From Macrophomina tecta (Eukaryota > Ascomycota > Dothideomycetes > Botryosphaeriales > Botryosphaeriaceae): a stretch of 64,000 nt of DNA. This document shows, one piece after another, positions 46,121 through 58,419 of the stretch. The stretch covers positions 1,426,001 to 1,490,000 of the forward strand of contig JAKSGN010000021.1 of the NCBI GenBank assembly GCA_024180945.1, read 5' to 3'. Position numbers and translations under genes: made by a program. The stretch's first letter is position 1, and each line of letters begins with the position of its first letter. Under the pieces are notes generated by a model. That model saw nothing but the letters and a program-made list of their open reading frames with translations. It ran no database searches and was not told the origin of the DNA.

Positions 46121-47970
46121 ACGTATCCCACAAGCGAGCGTGCCACATAAGCGAGTGTGCCACCTTACCAAACCCAACCCACTTTAAGTACAAATAACTC
46201 TGCAACGTCCTGCAAAATCGACTATTTCTAATAGGTACGCTATTCTACAGTAGTTTCCGCACCTTTTTGACATGTACGAGAATTATGTCCAGTTTCGCCG
46301 CACTGCCCACATCGCCGTCGTTTTCTCGCTGGCCCCTCCGATTGCGCACCACTTTGGCGCGTTTCCCGCGAAATCTGTTGGTTAACAGCAGCTCCATCGA
46401 TTAAATACTGCCCCTCCTGAACCGTAAGAGTCCCTCGCTTCTGAATCCGCTTTTTCTGCCGCTTTTTACGTCGCGTTGCGGCCTCGTTTGCCTTTTGAAG
46501 ATTCGCGACTTCCGCCTGCAGAAGAACAGCCGAATGCGCCATCATTTGAGCCCCCTTAGCAAGCTGGTTCAGCGCATCGTTGATTGGCGTTGGTGAGCTG
46601 TTCTGATGCTTTGCAATCCGGTTCCTAATAAGCTCAGTCTGAGAGGCTAATTCAGCTGGGTTGTGCGGTGTTTGAGCGTCCCAAGTTATGGCCTCTGCCT
46701 GCGGGCGTGTCGGCGTCCGAAGCTTGACATCGAGCTTGGAAATCACGGCCTCTGGATCGAGCGGGACCAGTCCTGCGCCTCGGAACCCGCCTACGATATT
46801 CTGCTGCGTAAATGCGGCTTCGAACGCCGTTTTGAACGCAGGCAGAAACTCGAGCTTCGTGATGTGGTTGATGTGAGATCGCATCAGCTCTTCAACCTGC
46901 TTTCCGTACGCCTTCTTGAGAGGCGCAAAACAGCCTACATCGAGCGGCTGGAGGAGATGCGATGAATGCGCAGGCATGAAGAGCGTGATGATCTTGCGTT
47001 CCTGGCAGAACGCGTCGAATTCGGCCGAATTGTGGCTCGCGTGGCCGTCAAGAATCAGAAGTCGCCATGCTCCAGTTGTGCGATCCTTTGTGTGCTTTTC
47101 GAAGTGCTGCAGCCACTGCAGACCAAGCTCGTTCGTCGTCCAGCCGTTTTCGCTTAATGCGATGACCCAATTGCCTGGTACGTCGTCGCTGTACCAAGCA
47201 GAAAGGTGGTGTTGTCCCTTGAAAATCACGAACGGCGGAATCGCCCAGCCCTCGGCGTTGACTCCCTGGATCACCGTAACCCACTCGCGATTGCCTGGCT
47301 GGACTGATTTGGGTCGAGCGCGTCGCTCCAATGCTGTGACAACCATTCCGGCTGCAATCATGCCCATGAGGAAGCCGGCTTCATCGAAGTTGTAGATGTC
47401 ACCGTTCACGATCCCATACTTCGTGATAGTGTTCTGGACGAGCTGAAACCATTGCGTGATAAGCTCTGGGTCCTCGCATTTAGCTCGCTGATAGTCATAC
47501 TTTCGATTCAGACGTGTTTTTAGCTCGGGAGTCCGTCTTACGAAGTTGGAGGGCCAGTTCTTGCCAACGGTACCTCCGGCGCGGTCGGCGAGTAGCTTAT
47601 TTGCCATACCTTCAACAGCACTTAATCGCGGCGGAAATCCTCGCGAATCTAGATCGAGGACACGTTTGACAAGAACTGATTCCTCGATATTAGTAAGCTT
47701 TCGAGAGTTGGGCGTGCAATCGCGTCGAGAAGGAATCCTGTCGCGTCGTCGCTTAAGGGTCATCCGATTAACGTTAAACGTCTTTGCAGCGAGCCGATTG
47801 CTTTGAATTTGGCCTTGATCGATAGCTTGCTTCGCTAAAGCTATCTGAGCTTCATGTAAGATGGATTGAGCGTGGGTTGGCTGATGCATTGTTGGTTGAA
47901 GCTAGGGTGTCGCGTTTTCTTGGTTGGGTGGCACACTCGCTTGTGTGGCACGCTCGCTTGTGGGATACGT
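46121..47970 (-). mobile_element. Pogo/Fot DNA transposon, copy 2, intact
   Basis: 1850 bp, inverted repeats at 46121-46164 and 47927-47970, TA on both sides. I see no difference from copy 1. The flanks come from different elements (chromovirus-1 pol on the left, a chromovirus-2-type LTR end on the right), which suggests a rearrangement through the transposon. Confidence 0.93.
46240..47889 (-). CDS. Pogo/Fot-family transposase, copy 2
   Basis: 549 aa, the same protein as at 17632-19281: helix-turn-helix and CENP-B-type DNA binding, DDE core with D169, D281 and D317, C-terminal CCHC knuckle. It is complete and presumably able to mobilise all three copies. Confidence 0.93.
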   Translation of the reverse strand: MHQPTHAQSILHEAQIALAKQAIDQGQIQSNRLAAKTFNVNRMTLKRRRDRIPSRRDCTPNSRKLTNIEESVLVKRVLDLDSRGFPPRLSAVEGMANKLLADRAGGTVGKNWPSNFVRRTPELKTRLNRKYDYQRAKCEDPELITQWFQLVQNTITKYGIVNGDIYNFDEAGFLMGMIAAGMVVTALERRARPKSVQPGNREWVTVIQGVNAEGWAIPPFVIFKGQHHLSAWYSDDVPGNWVIALSENGWTTNELGLQWLQHFEKHTKDRTTGAWRLLILDGHASHNSAEFDAFCQERKIITLFMPAHSSHLLQPLDVGCFAPLKKAYGKQVEELMRSHINHITKLEFLPAFKTAFEAAFTQQNIVGGFRGAGLVPLDPEAVISKLDVKLRTPTRPQAEAITWDAQTPHNPAELASQTELIRNRIAKHQNSSPTPINDALNQLAKGAQMMAHSAVLLQAEVANLQKANEAATRRKKRQKKRIQKRGTLTVQEGQYLIDGAAVNQQISRETRQSGAQSEGPARKRRRCGQCGETGHNSRTCQKGAETTVE

Positions 47971-48054
47971 TATAATTTAATCTTTTTAAATAAAATCTTT
48001 TTTAAGATTTTTTTATCTTTCTTTTTATACTTCTATAATGGCTATACTATAATA
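47971..48054 (-). repeat. Broken end of a chromovirus-2-type LTR, RIP-mutated
   Basis: Read on the minus strand it starts TATTATAGTATAGCC (from TGTTACGG...), matching the LTR starts at 7427 and 32074, and stops after about 82 bases at pogo copy 2. The missing remainder resembles 55697-56050, which lies beyond copy 3 in the other orientation. Confidence 0.55.
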
Positions 48055-48335
48055 CTATATTTAGCTTTTACTAAGTAAAGTATATTTAAAAAAGAATAAA
48101 AAAATATTCTATAGCTACTCTTCTTAAATACTATACTAATATATACTACTTATTCTAATTAATTCTTTTATTATTAATTAAGCTATTATTATACTTATTC
48201 TAATAGTTATAAACCTAGGTATATCTTAGATATTTTTTATATTCTAAGCTATTTTTTCTAGTATCTTATTATACTATTCTTAGTGTTTTATATTATCTAG
48301 ATATTATGCTATTACTTTTTCTAGAAAAGGTTAGG
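48055..48335. other. RIP-mutated DNA, unidentified
   Basis: AT-rich and no readable protein or repeat. Confidence 0.35.
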
Positions 48336-48590
48336 TGTATCGTTAAGTAGCGTAGGCTTTTAGGGGGCCGTAGTAGTAAATAAAAGAGGGTCGCTCATAA
48401 TATTAAGATAAGAATTAATTAATAAGTTAACTATAAAAGTTCTATCTACTATAAATAAGTATAGCCTATATATATAGAATATTTAGTTAGATTATAGTAG
48501 ATTACTAGCTAGCTTACCGTAATCTAGTAAGTTAAGTAATCTATAGTTAGTATACTAGGCAATAAATCTATCTTCTACTCTTTAGAGTAT
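48336..48590 (-). repeat. Probable 3' LTR of gypsy-4, RIP-mutated, edges approximate
   Basis: It contains the conserved promoter block (GTTAACTATAAAAGTTCTATC at about 48430-48450, matching GTTGACCACGAAGGTC...CTATC elsewhere) and is followed by a pyrimidine stretch like a polypurine-tract complement. No second copy lies in the window, so the ends are guesses. Confidence 0.4.
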
Positions 48591-48699
48591 AATCTAGACT
48601 AAGAATTTTCTACTCTAAGAAGTTAGAGCCTTTTTTAAAAAATAGAGCTATTCTTTCTTTATTTTTTCTAGCTAGTATTATAATACTATTTCTTTTCTA

Positions 48700-49420
48700 G
48701 GCGACTTTTAGCCTAAAAGTTTAAGATTATAAGTATAAAGTAGTTCTTTCTTATCTATTTTATTACTTATTTTTAACCTTATTTTATAATATCTAGTTAT
48801 AAGTCTACTAAGTACTATAATTTAACTACTTATATTACTTATCTAAGAGTTATTATTATATCTTTCTATAGTTACTACTATAAGAAGGGTAAGGAGTATA
48901 AGATATTACTAGAAAAAGAGTTAGAAACTTTATTTTCTTATTATTCTAAGTATATTTATTAAGGTTATAGCTATAACGTTTAGAGTATTTTAGTTTAAGA
49001 TTATAGATTCTTCTAGTTCTTAGTAAGTAGTTATTAATAGTTATAAAGAACTTAGTAGATTAGAAATATAATCGCCTTTATAGAAAATATTTAGCTATTA
49101 CTAAGACCCTATCTACTTCTTAGTAGACTTTAAAAGTAGCTTAAAACTTTCTTTTTACTTCTATAGCTTATTTAAAATATTTAGAGTAGTAGAAGTAGTT
49201 TCTTATTAATTAAAAATATAAAATAGTATATTAAGGTTTATTATTCTTAGAGAAGCTAGAGCTTAAAAAGACGTATATAATATAGCTATTAAGTTTAAAT
49301 AGTAGTAACGTAGTAAGTTCTAATAGAGTAGTTTCTTAGAAGATATTAGTAGACTAGTTTTAGATATTTTTAATATTTTTTCTAAGTTTTATATCGTAGA
49401 AGAATACTTTAGGTTTAGAA
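48700..49420 (+). pseudogene. RIP-degraded antisense Zn-cluster/coiled-coil gene of gypsy-4
   Basis: This is on the strand opposite to gypsy-4 pol, next to its 3' LTR. Six codons TAT/TAC at 48867, 48876, 48897, 48942, 48951 and 48972 have the spacing C-x2-C-x6-C-x14-C-x2-C-x6-C after undoing RIP. A possible donor GTAAGT follows near 49022. Then comes a coiled-coil frame with a block Leu-x-Gln-Gln-Lys-x-x-Leu and E-L-E, as in the intact genes. The gene is dead; homology is inferred from architecture. Confidence 0.5.
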
Positions 49421-52400
49421 TTAAAGTTTTATTAGTAGTATTTCTAGATAAGTTCTTTATAGTTAAAATAAGAGACTAGTTTCTATAAAAATTTTTAAGA
49501 ATTTCTAGTAGGGTTTATTTTTTTCTATTTAATAAGATATTTATATTAATTATTAATCTAGTCTCTATTAAGGATTTTTTCTACTAGCTATTCTCTATTA
49601 GTATTATTAGAGTATATTTCGATTTTTAGATTAGGTTTAGTATTACTATATATAGGTTTAAGTAAGAAGATATAAAAAACTAGATATATATCTACTTATT
49701 CTAGTAATTTAAGTTTAAAGAAAATAGATAAAAAAACTTTTTTAATCTAGTAGGGTCTAATTTTCTTATAGTCTAATTTATTATATAATTATATAGTTTT
49801 AATATTTTTTTAAAGAGCTAGACTTTATTCTTCTCTTTTAGAAATAGCGATATCTAGTACTATCTATTATAGTATATAGCTATATAGTATATAATAAATT
49901 TAATATCTTAAGTTAGTTCTTAGTATAATTTATATAGCTAATCTATTCTAAGTATAGCTCTTTAGGTAAGTACTTTATAGATCTAGAATTCTCTAAAGAT
50001 AGTAAAATCGAAACTATAGTTAGTATAAAAAAGTATAGTTTATATAGCTTCTATTAATATACTATTATATATATATTAGGCTAGCGGTAGAAGTTAATCT
50101 AGTTATTTTATCTATAGTTTAGATAAAATCTTAGATACTACTCTAGTATCTAGTTAGTTTATTCTGTTTATCTATTAGTTTACGGGTATACTATTATTAA
50201 TATCTTATATTTAGTTTCTAGCTTATAGGCTAAGGTTTACTAGAATTTAGCTCGAAATTATAAATTCTAGTCTATAATTAATTCCTTAGGCATTCTATAG
50301 TAGATAAAAATATATTTAAGAAAGAGATAGATATAGCCCTTTACTCTAATTTTCTTATTATAAGAAATAAAGTATATCTATTTTATTAAATAGTTAATAA
50401 TAACTAGAATAGTATTATATTATATTTTAGTTGTAAGGTCTACTAAAATTAGTAGATTAGTAATAAAGTCTATTATAACTAATTTCTAGGGTTTAATTAG
50501 TATTATAATAAGCTATAGCTATTTATATAGTATATATCGTACCACTTTATTCTTTATATATTTATTATATTTCTAGATAACTTTTTCTACTATTTTTCTT
50601 ATTTAGAAAAAATAGAAATATCTTATAAGTTATTCTAAGATTCTTATTATTTCTAGGTATTTATAAACTATAGATTTATAGTATTCCTTAATTAGTTATT
50701 TATATAGAAATATTAGTACGTAGATTTTTTTATAGAATAGTATATTACCTTTATAATCTTAGACTAGGTTAGGATTATTATATTCGGAAGTATCTATTTA
50801 TTATAGTAATTTCTAGAATAGTAGGTTATTATTATATTTATTTTTAGATAATTTATTTCTAGATAGTAGTATTATCTTTTTTTTTATTTACTACTTTTTT
50901 CGTAGTTTCTTTTAGTATAGGCATAGATTCTTTATTTTATAATTTTTTATTATCTTTGGGTTTTTATTTAGGTATTAGGGCTCTCGGAAGCTTATTATTA
51001 TTATTAGGGCTTTTTAGTTTTATAATTAGTACTAGTATCTATTTTTTTTATAGTATATTAAGTTTTTCGATACTTTAGGGGTAGTTAGAGCCTAATATAC
51101 TATTATTATTTTATTTAAGTACTACTAGCGATAATTTTAGCTTTTCTTTTATATAATTAGCTCTACGGCTAAGTATATTTATTTTACTATTTTTATTTTC
51201 TTTATAGTAGTAAATCTTAAAGTAGAAAAAAGCGAGTTATTTTATCTATTATACTTATCTTTTATTTAATATCTTAGTAGTTATAAAGTATTCTAGGTTT
51301 TTATAATCTAAATATATTATAATTTCATAGTTAACTTTCTTAAGATAATATTACTATTTCTTAAATATTATAATAATTGCGAGTAGTTCTTTATTATATA
51401 TCTTATAGTTAAGTTCTATATATAATATTTTATAAAAGTAGTACGTAATAAAGTATAATCTTCTTTTATTATCTAGCTAGCTAAGAGTAGTACTAATAGC
51501 ATAGTCGAATATATTAGTTTTAAGATAAAAAGACTTATTAGAATTAAATATAATTAATATAGAGACTTCTATAAAGATCTTTTTAAGTTAAATACTTTCT
51601 ATTATAGTTTTTTCTAGGTAAATAAGGTATTATTTTAGGTAAGTTAAATTAGTAATTCGGCTATATAGAACTATTATTTAATAAACTACTAATAGAAGTT
51701 AATAAATTCTAAAAAGACTTATACTTCTTTAATATTTCTTAGTTTAGGCTATTTTAAAATATTTCCTATTTTTTTTTAGATCTATAACTACTTTTTCTAG
51801 TTTAATAATAAAGTCTAGGAATTTAACCTTCTAGGTATAGAAGATATATTTTTTTAATTTAACTAAGAGACTATATTTAAGTAGTTTCTAGAAGATCTTA
51901 GATACGTATTTCTTATATTCTTTTAGGATTTTTAAGTAAATTAGAATATTATTAAGGTAAGCTATATAGAATCTATCTAGGTATTTCTATAGAATGTAGT
52001 TAATAAGGGCTTAGAACGTAGTAGAGGTATTAATAAGTTTAAAAAATATTACTAAATATTTATATAGGCTATATTAGGTTTAAAATATAGTTTTCTATTT
52101 ATATTCTTCTTTAATTTAAATAAGGTAGTATCCGTTTTATATATTTAGTTTAGTAAAAAACTATACTTCTAAGAGGTAATTTCTTAGTTTATTAATATAG
52201 AATAGGGGGTAGTAGTTCTTAATAGTAATATTATTTAAAGATCTATAATCTATATAGAGATATAACTTATCTTCTAGTTTTAGTATAAAGAGAATATATA
52301 ATTCTACTAAAAACTAGAAGAGTTAGATATATTTTTTTTAATAATAGATCTAGATATTCTTTTATTACTTATAATTCTTTTTTTAATATTAGATATAATA

Positions 52401-53846
52401 GCCTAAATTAAGGTTTAGTATTTAATTTTAGATTAATCTTATAGTTCTATAGTTAGTATTTTAGTAGTACGTCTTTAATCTTTTCTCTAAAAATCTTTTT
52501 AAACTAGTAGTATTTCTTAGAAATACTATTAAGGTACTATTTATATATTCTAATAAAGCTATCTTTTTCTATAGATATTAGATAGTCTAGTTCTTCTCGT
52601 CTAATAGTACTAATCTATTAGGTTTATTCTTTATTTATAGTAGTAGGGTAGTACTATATTATTCTAATTATTTATTTCTTCTTTTATATTCTTTCTAGTG
52701 TAGCCTTTAAGATTAGGCTTATATAGATAATAAATTTAACTATAGTACGTAGTTTCTATTCTAGTTTTTTTTAATTTTATTCTCTAGACTTAAAAATAAT
52801 TTCTTTATTATTTTAGTTATATTATACTTTCTATTTCTTTTACTAAGGGATGCTAAGAATAATATTATACTTAGAAATCTTAGTAATATCTAGATAGATA
52901 TATTTTCTATAGTTTTTATATTTAAGAATTAGTTTTAGGGTTTTAATAATTATCTTTTTATTTCTAAAGAAGCTAGGTAATCTATTAACTATTTTTAGCT
53001 AATAGAATTAGTTCTTTTTTTAGGGCTTTAGGTTAGCTTTTTCTATAAATTAGTTTAAGATATAGTTCCCTTATAATACTAAGTTAATAAGAATAAGCGC
53101 TTAGCATTTATTAATCTTTATTATAATAATCTAATAGTTTTTATATTCTATAGAGTCCCCTTTATTCTCTAGTAGGTATTTTATAGTATTTTTAGTTAAT
53201 ACTACTATAGTTTTATAGGGTAAAGGGCTTACCTACTATAGCCCTAGTTTAGTAAGTATTTTTAGTTTTTTAGGTAGTATCCGCTAATATTCTTAGCTTT
53301 TTAGTAAGATAGGCAGGCTTCGATACTATAAATAGACTAGTAGAGAGTATTATAATTAGAAGTTTTAGATTATTTTTTAGTAGCTAAGATAGTTCTTTTA
53401 TTATTAGTTCGCTAGTTACTAGTCTACTTATCTAGATAGTTTCTACTAATATATCTATACTTTTTATAGTAGAAGTAAAGACTCTTTTTATATTAGTATT
53501 ATTCTTCTTTTAGTGCTAGCCGAGGGGTTCTTTATTAGTTAGTATCTAGGTCTATAGAATTTTCTAGTAGTAGACTATTACGGGATTAAGTAGTATTAGT
53601 AACGTTTCTAGAAAACCTTTTTATCTTCTAAAAGTAATTATATATACGTAAGTTAATCTAGATTATAGTACGTACTATTTTCTAGTATATAGTAGATAGC
53701 TTAGTATAGGTAAATTTATTCTTAATATAGTTCTTAAGTCTTTTATAGTAGAGTATATATAAGACCTCGTTATTCTATTTAAGATATAAGGTATATAGTT
53801 AAAACTAAGTAGTATAGTTAGCGGCTAATCTAGTTTATTTTAGGTA
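49421..53846 (-). pseudogene. Gypsy-4 pol and gag end, RIP-mutated
   Basis: On the minus strand: integrase at about 50100-50800, RNase H at about 51230-51560, RT at about 51950-52380 (fingers and palm order as in 40430-40790), and protease/gag traces above 52700. It differs from chromovirus-1 in sequence between the RT motifs and is therefore a separate family. The 5' part is missing at pogo copy 3. Confidence 0.6.
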
Positions 53847-55696
53847 ACGTATCCCACAAGCGAGCGTGCCACACAAGCGAGTGTGCCACCCAACCAAGAA
53901 AACGCGACACCCTAGCTTCAACCAACAATGCATCAGCCAACCCACGCTCAATCCATCTTACATGAAGCTCAGATAGCTTTAGCGAAGCAAGCTATCGATC
54001 AAGGCCAAATTCAAAGCAATCGGCTCGCTGCAAAGACGTTTAACGTTAATCGGATGACCCTTAAGCGACGACGCGACAGGATTCCTTCTCGACGCGATTG
54101 CACGCCCAACTCTCGAAAGCTTACTAATATCGAGGAATCAGTTCTTGTCAAACGTGTCCTCGATCTAGATTCGCGAGGATTTCCGCCGCGATTAAGTGCT
54201 GTTGAAGGTATGGCAAATAAGCTATTCGCCGACCGCGCCGGAGGTACCGTTGGCAAGAACTGGCCCTCCAACTTCGTAAGACGGACTCCCGAGCTAAAAA
54301 CACGTCTGAATCGAAAGTATGACTATCAGCGAGCTAAATGCGAGGACCCAGAGCTTATCACGCAATGGTTTCAGCTCGTCCAGAACACTATCACGAAGTA
54401 TGGGATCGTGAACGGTGACATCTACAACTTCGATGAAGCCGGCTTCCTCATGGGCATGATTGCAGCCGGAATGGTTGTCACAGCATTGGAGCGACGCGCT
54501 CGACCCAAATCAGTCCAGCCAGGCAATCGCGAGTGGGTTACGGTGATCCAGGGAGTCAACGCCGAGGGCTGGGCGATTCCGCCGTTCGTGATTTTCAAGG
54601 GACAACACCACCTTTCTGCTTGGTACAGCGACGACGTACCAGGCAATTGGGTCATCGCATTAAGCGAAAACGGCTGGACGACGAACGAGCTTGGTCTGCA
54701 GTGGCTGCAGCACTTCGAAAAGCACACAAAGGATCGCACAACTGGAGCATGGCGACTTCTGATTCTTGACGGCCACGCGAGCCACAATTCGGCTGAATTC
54801 GACGCGTTCTGCCAGGAACGCAAGATCATCACGCTCTTCATGCCTGCGCATTCATCGCATCTCCTCCAGCCGCTCGATGTAGGCTGTTTTGCGCCTCTCA
54901 AGAAGGCGTACGGAAAGCAGGTTGAAGAGCTGATGCGATCTCACATCAACCACATCACGAAGCTCGAGTTTCTGCCTGCGTTCAAAACGGCGTTCGAAGC
55001 CGCATTTACGCAGCAGAATATCGTAGGCGGGTTCCGAGGCGCAGGACTGGTCCCGCTCGATCCAGAGGCCGTGATTTCCAAGCTCGATGTCAAGCTTCGG
55101 ACGCCGACACGCCCGCAGGCAGAGGCCATAACTTGGGACGCTCAAACACCGCACAACCCAGCTGAATTAGCCTCTCAGACTGAGCTTATTAGGAACCGGA
55201 TTGCAAAGCATCAGAACAGCTCACCAACGCCAATCAACGATGCGCTGAACCAGCTTGCTAAGGGGGCTCAAATGATGGCGCATTCGGCTGTTCTTCTGCA
55301 GGCGGAAGTCGCGAATCTTCAAAAGGCAAACGAGGCCGCAACGCGACGTAAAAAGCGGCAGAAAAAGCGGATTCAGAAGCGAGGGACTCTTACGGTTCAG
55401 GAGGGGCAGTATTTAATCGATGGAGCTGCTGTTAACCAACAGATTTCGCGGGAAACGCGCCAAAGTGGTGCGCAATCGGAGGGGCCAGCGAGAAAACGAC
55501 GGCGATGTGGGCAGTGCGGCGAAACTGGACATAATTCTCGTACATGTCAAAAAGGTGCGGAAACTACTGTAGAATAGCGTACCTATTAGAAATAGTCGAT
55601 TTTGCAGGACGTTGCAGAGTTATTTGTACTTAAAGTGGGTTGGGTTTGGTAAGGTGGCACACTCGCTTATGTGGCACGCTCGCTTGTGGGATACGT
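53847..55696 (+). mobile_element. Pogo/Fot DNA transposon, copy 3, intact, opposite orientation
   Basis: 1850 bp, inverted repeats 53847-53890 and 55653-55696, TA on both sides (53845-53846 and 55697-55698). It differs from copies 1 and 2 by two C-to-T changes that I can see. Confidence 0.93.
53928..55577 (+). CDS. Pogo/Fot-family transposase, copy 3
   Basis: 549 aa, identical to the other two copies except Leu to Phe at residue 100 (CTC to TTC), in the DNA-binding half. A second, silent change (GGC to GGT in codon context near 54795) is also C-to-T. The DDE triad and zinc knuckle are intact. Confidence 0.93.
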   Translation: MHQPTHAQSILHEAQIALAKQAIDQGQIQSNRLAAKTFNVNRMTLKRRRDRIPSRRDCTPNSRKLTNIEESVLVKRVLDLDSRGFPPRLSAVEGMANKLFADRAGGTVGKNWPSNFVRRTPELKTRLNRKYDYQRAKCEDPELITQWFQLVQNTITKYGIVNGDIYNFDEAGFLMGMIAAGMVVTALERRARPKSVQPGNREWVTVIQGVNAEGWAIPPFVIFKGQHHLSAWYSDDVPGNWVIALSENGWTTNELGLQWLQHFEKHTKDRTTGAWRLLILDGHASHNSAEFDAFCQERKIITLFMPAHSSHLLQPLDVGCFAPLKKAYGKQVEELMRSHINHITKLEFLPAFKTAFEAAFTQQNIVGGFRGAGLVPLDPEAVISKLDVKLRTPTRPQAEAITWDAQTPHNPAELASQTELIRNRIAKHQNSSPTPINDALNQLAKGAQMMAHSAVLLQAEVANLQKANEAATRRKKRQKKRIQKRGTLTVQEGQYLIDGAAVNQQISRETRQSGAQSEGPARKRRRCGQCGETGHNSRTCQKGAETTVE

Positions 55697-56050
55697 TATA
55701 GCTTAGTATATAATTTTTTTTTATAGACCTATATATTACCCTTAAGAACCTAGGCTATATAGAGTAATAGTTATCTAGTATAGCTATAGTAATATCTAGT
55801 AATACTAGATTATATATATCTTTCTCTTTATATATAAACTATATTTCTTAGATAGCTTTAACCTTTATAGTTAACTTTAAAAATAGAATTTAGACTTTAT
55901 TAGTAATATAGTCTTTATACGTAGTACTTAGTCTTATTATATATTTAATTTACTCTTATTCTCTTCTTATATCTACTTAAGAAAACTTCTTAATAGATTT
56001 TCTCTCTCTTTAGTATTTAGATTCTTAGAGATAGAGGTCTATTTATTATA
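55697..56050 (+). repeat. 5' LTR (3' part) of chromovirus 2c, RIP-mutated
   Basis: From about 55830 it is collinear with the intact 442-bp LTR including the TATA and GTTAACTTT promoter block, ending TTTATTATA (from CTCGTTACA) at 56050. The first fifth of the LTR is absent; a matching piece is found inverted at 47971-48054. Confidence 0.65.
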
Positions 56051-58024
56051 CTTTAACTACTATTCTTATAAGAAGAGAAAGACTTTAAGATTAAGTTTTA
56101 TTAGATAAGATATTACTTTTTAATAAGTTTAGAAAATAGTAATAGATTTAGTTAATATAGAGAATATTAGCGCGAGATAAAATCGTCTAGCTATTTTTTA
56201 TACACTAACTTCTAGGCCCTCTTAGCCTACTTAATAAAAGTAAATAAAGCCTACTATAAGAGATCTTATATAAATAATTTAAAAACTATAAGTCGAGAAT
56301 CTCGTTTTAAAGAATTAATAAAATTAGGCTACTAGGCTAAGCCCTATAAAAAACCTAACTACTAAGATTAAAATACTAAAGCTAGACCTTTACTATAGAA
56401 AGTATACTAAGATATAAAGTTTTTTTATATAGCTAGAAGACTATTTATACTTTATTAAAAAATAGTTTAATAATAATATAGATAAGATTTACTACGCTAG
56501 TACCTTTCTCTAAGAAGTAGTAGAAAAGTAGTTTAGACCTTATAAATAAAAAACCTAGAAGAAGCTATAATAGTAATAATTATCTTAGACCTAAACTATC
56601 TTCTTTAACTATAAAATATTTGCTAAATAACTATAAAATACTTTTAGTACTATTAATAAGGCTAAGCGTGCTAATTAAATTCTTTTTAGAATCTAGTAAA
56701 AAAAGTTTATACTTAACTATATAGCTAAATTTTAAGAAGTAGCCTATATTACTAAAGAATACTTAGACTATATACTCTAATAGCTATACTACTACGGTTT
56801 AAAGAATAAGATTAAAGAGGCTATATTCTACTATAATAAACTAAAAATACTTTTAGAACTAATCTATCTAGCTATAAATATAGATAGAAGATATACTAAT
56901 AAGTAGTTTAAAAAAAGAAATAGTTACTTAGTAAATATAACTAAGCTACGCTAAGAATATACTATATTAGAAGAAGAAGATACTATAGCTTTAAATACTA
57001 CTAACTATTAAGATAATAAAAAAGAAAATAATAATTAAAATAATAATAAAAAGTCTAAAAAACCTAATCTAAACTAAATAGATAAATAAAAATAGTGCTA
57101 TAAGAATAAACTCTATATTATTTATAGTAATAATAAGTACTTCTTTTCTAAGTACCTATAGAACTATTATAATAAAAAAAATAAGAAGTAGATCTTAAGT
57201 ATCTAATATAAAGTATTAGTTATATTTTATTAAGATAACTATAATATACTATATTAAATAGCCTACTATAATAACGACTATTAGATATACTAAAGTAATA
57301 AGAATATATTAGAATAATATCTTTATAAATCTTAATAGTTTAGTATAATAACTAGAAATAAAATAGTACTAAAAATTAATAATCTAATTAATAACTTTCT
57401 ATATAATAATAAGCTAGTTAATAGTAATATAAGTAAACTCTATAATAATATTTCTAAGTCTAATAAAGTAGAGAATATAAAATAATAGTAGAACTAAGCT
57501 ATACTTAACTAAACTATAAAATATTTAAGTAGGTATAGAAATATAAAATATATTAAATCTAGCTTTACCCTAATAATTAACTAAACTCCCGGACTAAGAA
57601 TAAACTTACTACTATAATAATACTATATATAAAAGAAAAAGCTTAGCTCTTAATTCTATAAAGATAGTATATAGTACTTTTAAAAGAAATTACTCCTCGT
57701 CTTAACTAATAAAGTAGTATCCTAGCTTAAAAATAAGATTTAGAAAATAGAGTAATAATAAAACCTTATATATTTATATAATATAGCGTTAACCCTCGGC
57801 CTATATGGTATAGTAATAAGAATATAAAATATTTTATAATAGATTTTAAAGAAAAAAATACTATACTTATCTTTAAATACTAGGTTTATAATAATCGAAT
57901 CTACTAGAGATGCCTTATTAGGTATAAATACTAAACGTAGTAAAAGAAATTATTAATTTAAGCTAAGAACTAGAACCTCTACTTCTATAAGAAAATAGTA
58001 TATAAATACTTAATAAAAAACTAA
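56051..58024 (+). pseudogene. RIP-degraded gag of chromovirus 2c
   Basis: It begins with the primer-binding site trace CTTTAACTACTATTC (from CTTTGACCACC...). A zinc-knuckle trace lies at about 57095-57165. It ends at AAAAAAC (58015-58021) followed by TAA, the same frameshift layout as the intact elements. It has multiple stops. Confidence 0.7.
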
Positions 58025-58419
58025 ATAACTCTATAGTATTAGAATTAACTTAGGAGCTATAGTCTAGGTTTCTTTATATAGTATTATATATATTAAATAC
58101 AAAAATTCCTACCGGATCTAATCTTAAAAAATAATTTAAAATAAAAAAAATACTTAATAAACATCCTATCTTAATACTAATTAATATAGAATTAAGTAAA
58201 AACTTTATATATAATAAATTTATAGAATAATATAAGATTTTATACTAAAAGAAGAAAAAGCTATATCTACTTAATAGATTTAATAAAAAAAGCTTAGTCT
58301 ATAGAAAAGACTAGATAAAAATAGAAATAAAATAAGTAGCTCTCTAAATTAAGAATTATTAGAAATAAATTTTTCTTAATATCTAATAAATTTCTTAGTA
58401 TAATATTATTCTAGGTATA
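58025..58419 (+). pseudogene. Protease fragment of chromovirus 2c pol
   Basis: It aligns through RIP with the protease part of 58668-63887 (the F-I-H-N-E-F-V-E stretch is preserved). It is cut by insertion of the intact chromovirus-2 at 58420. Confidence 0.7.

Noticed and set aside
17513..55696. The three pogo copies as an assembly artefact.
   Set aside because: Each has different flanks and its own TA target, orientation differs, and copy 3 has private substitutions.
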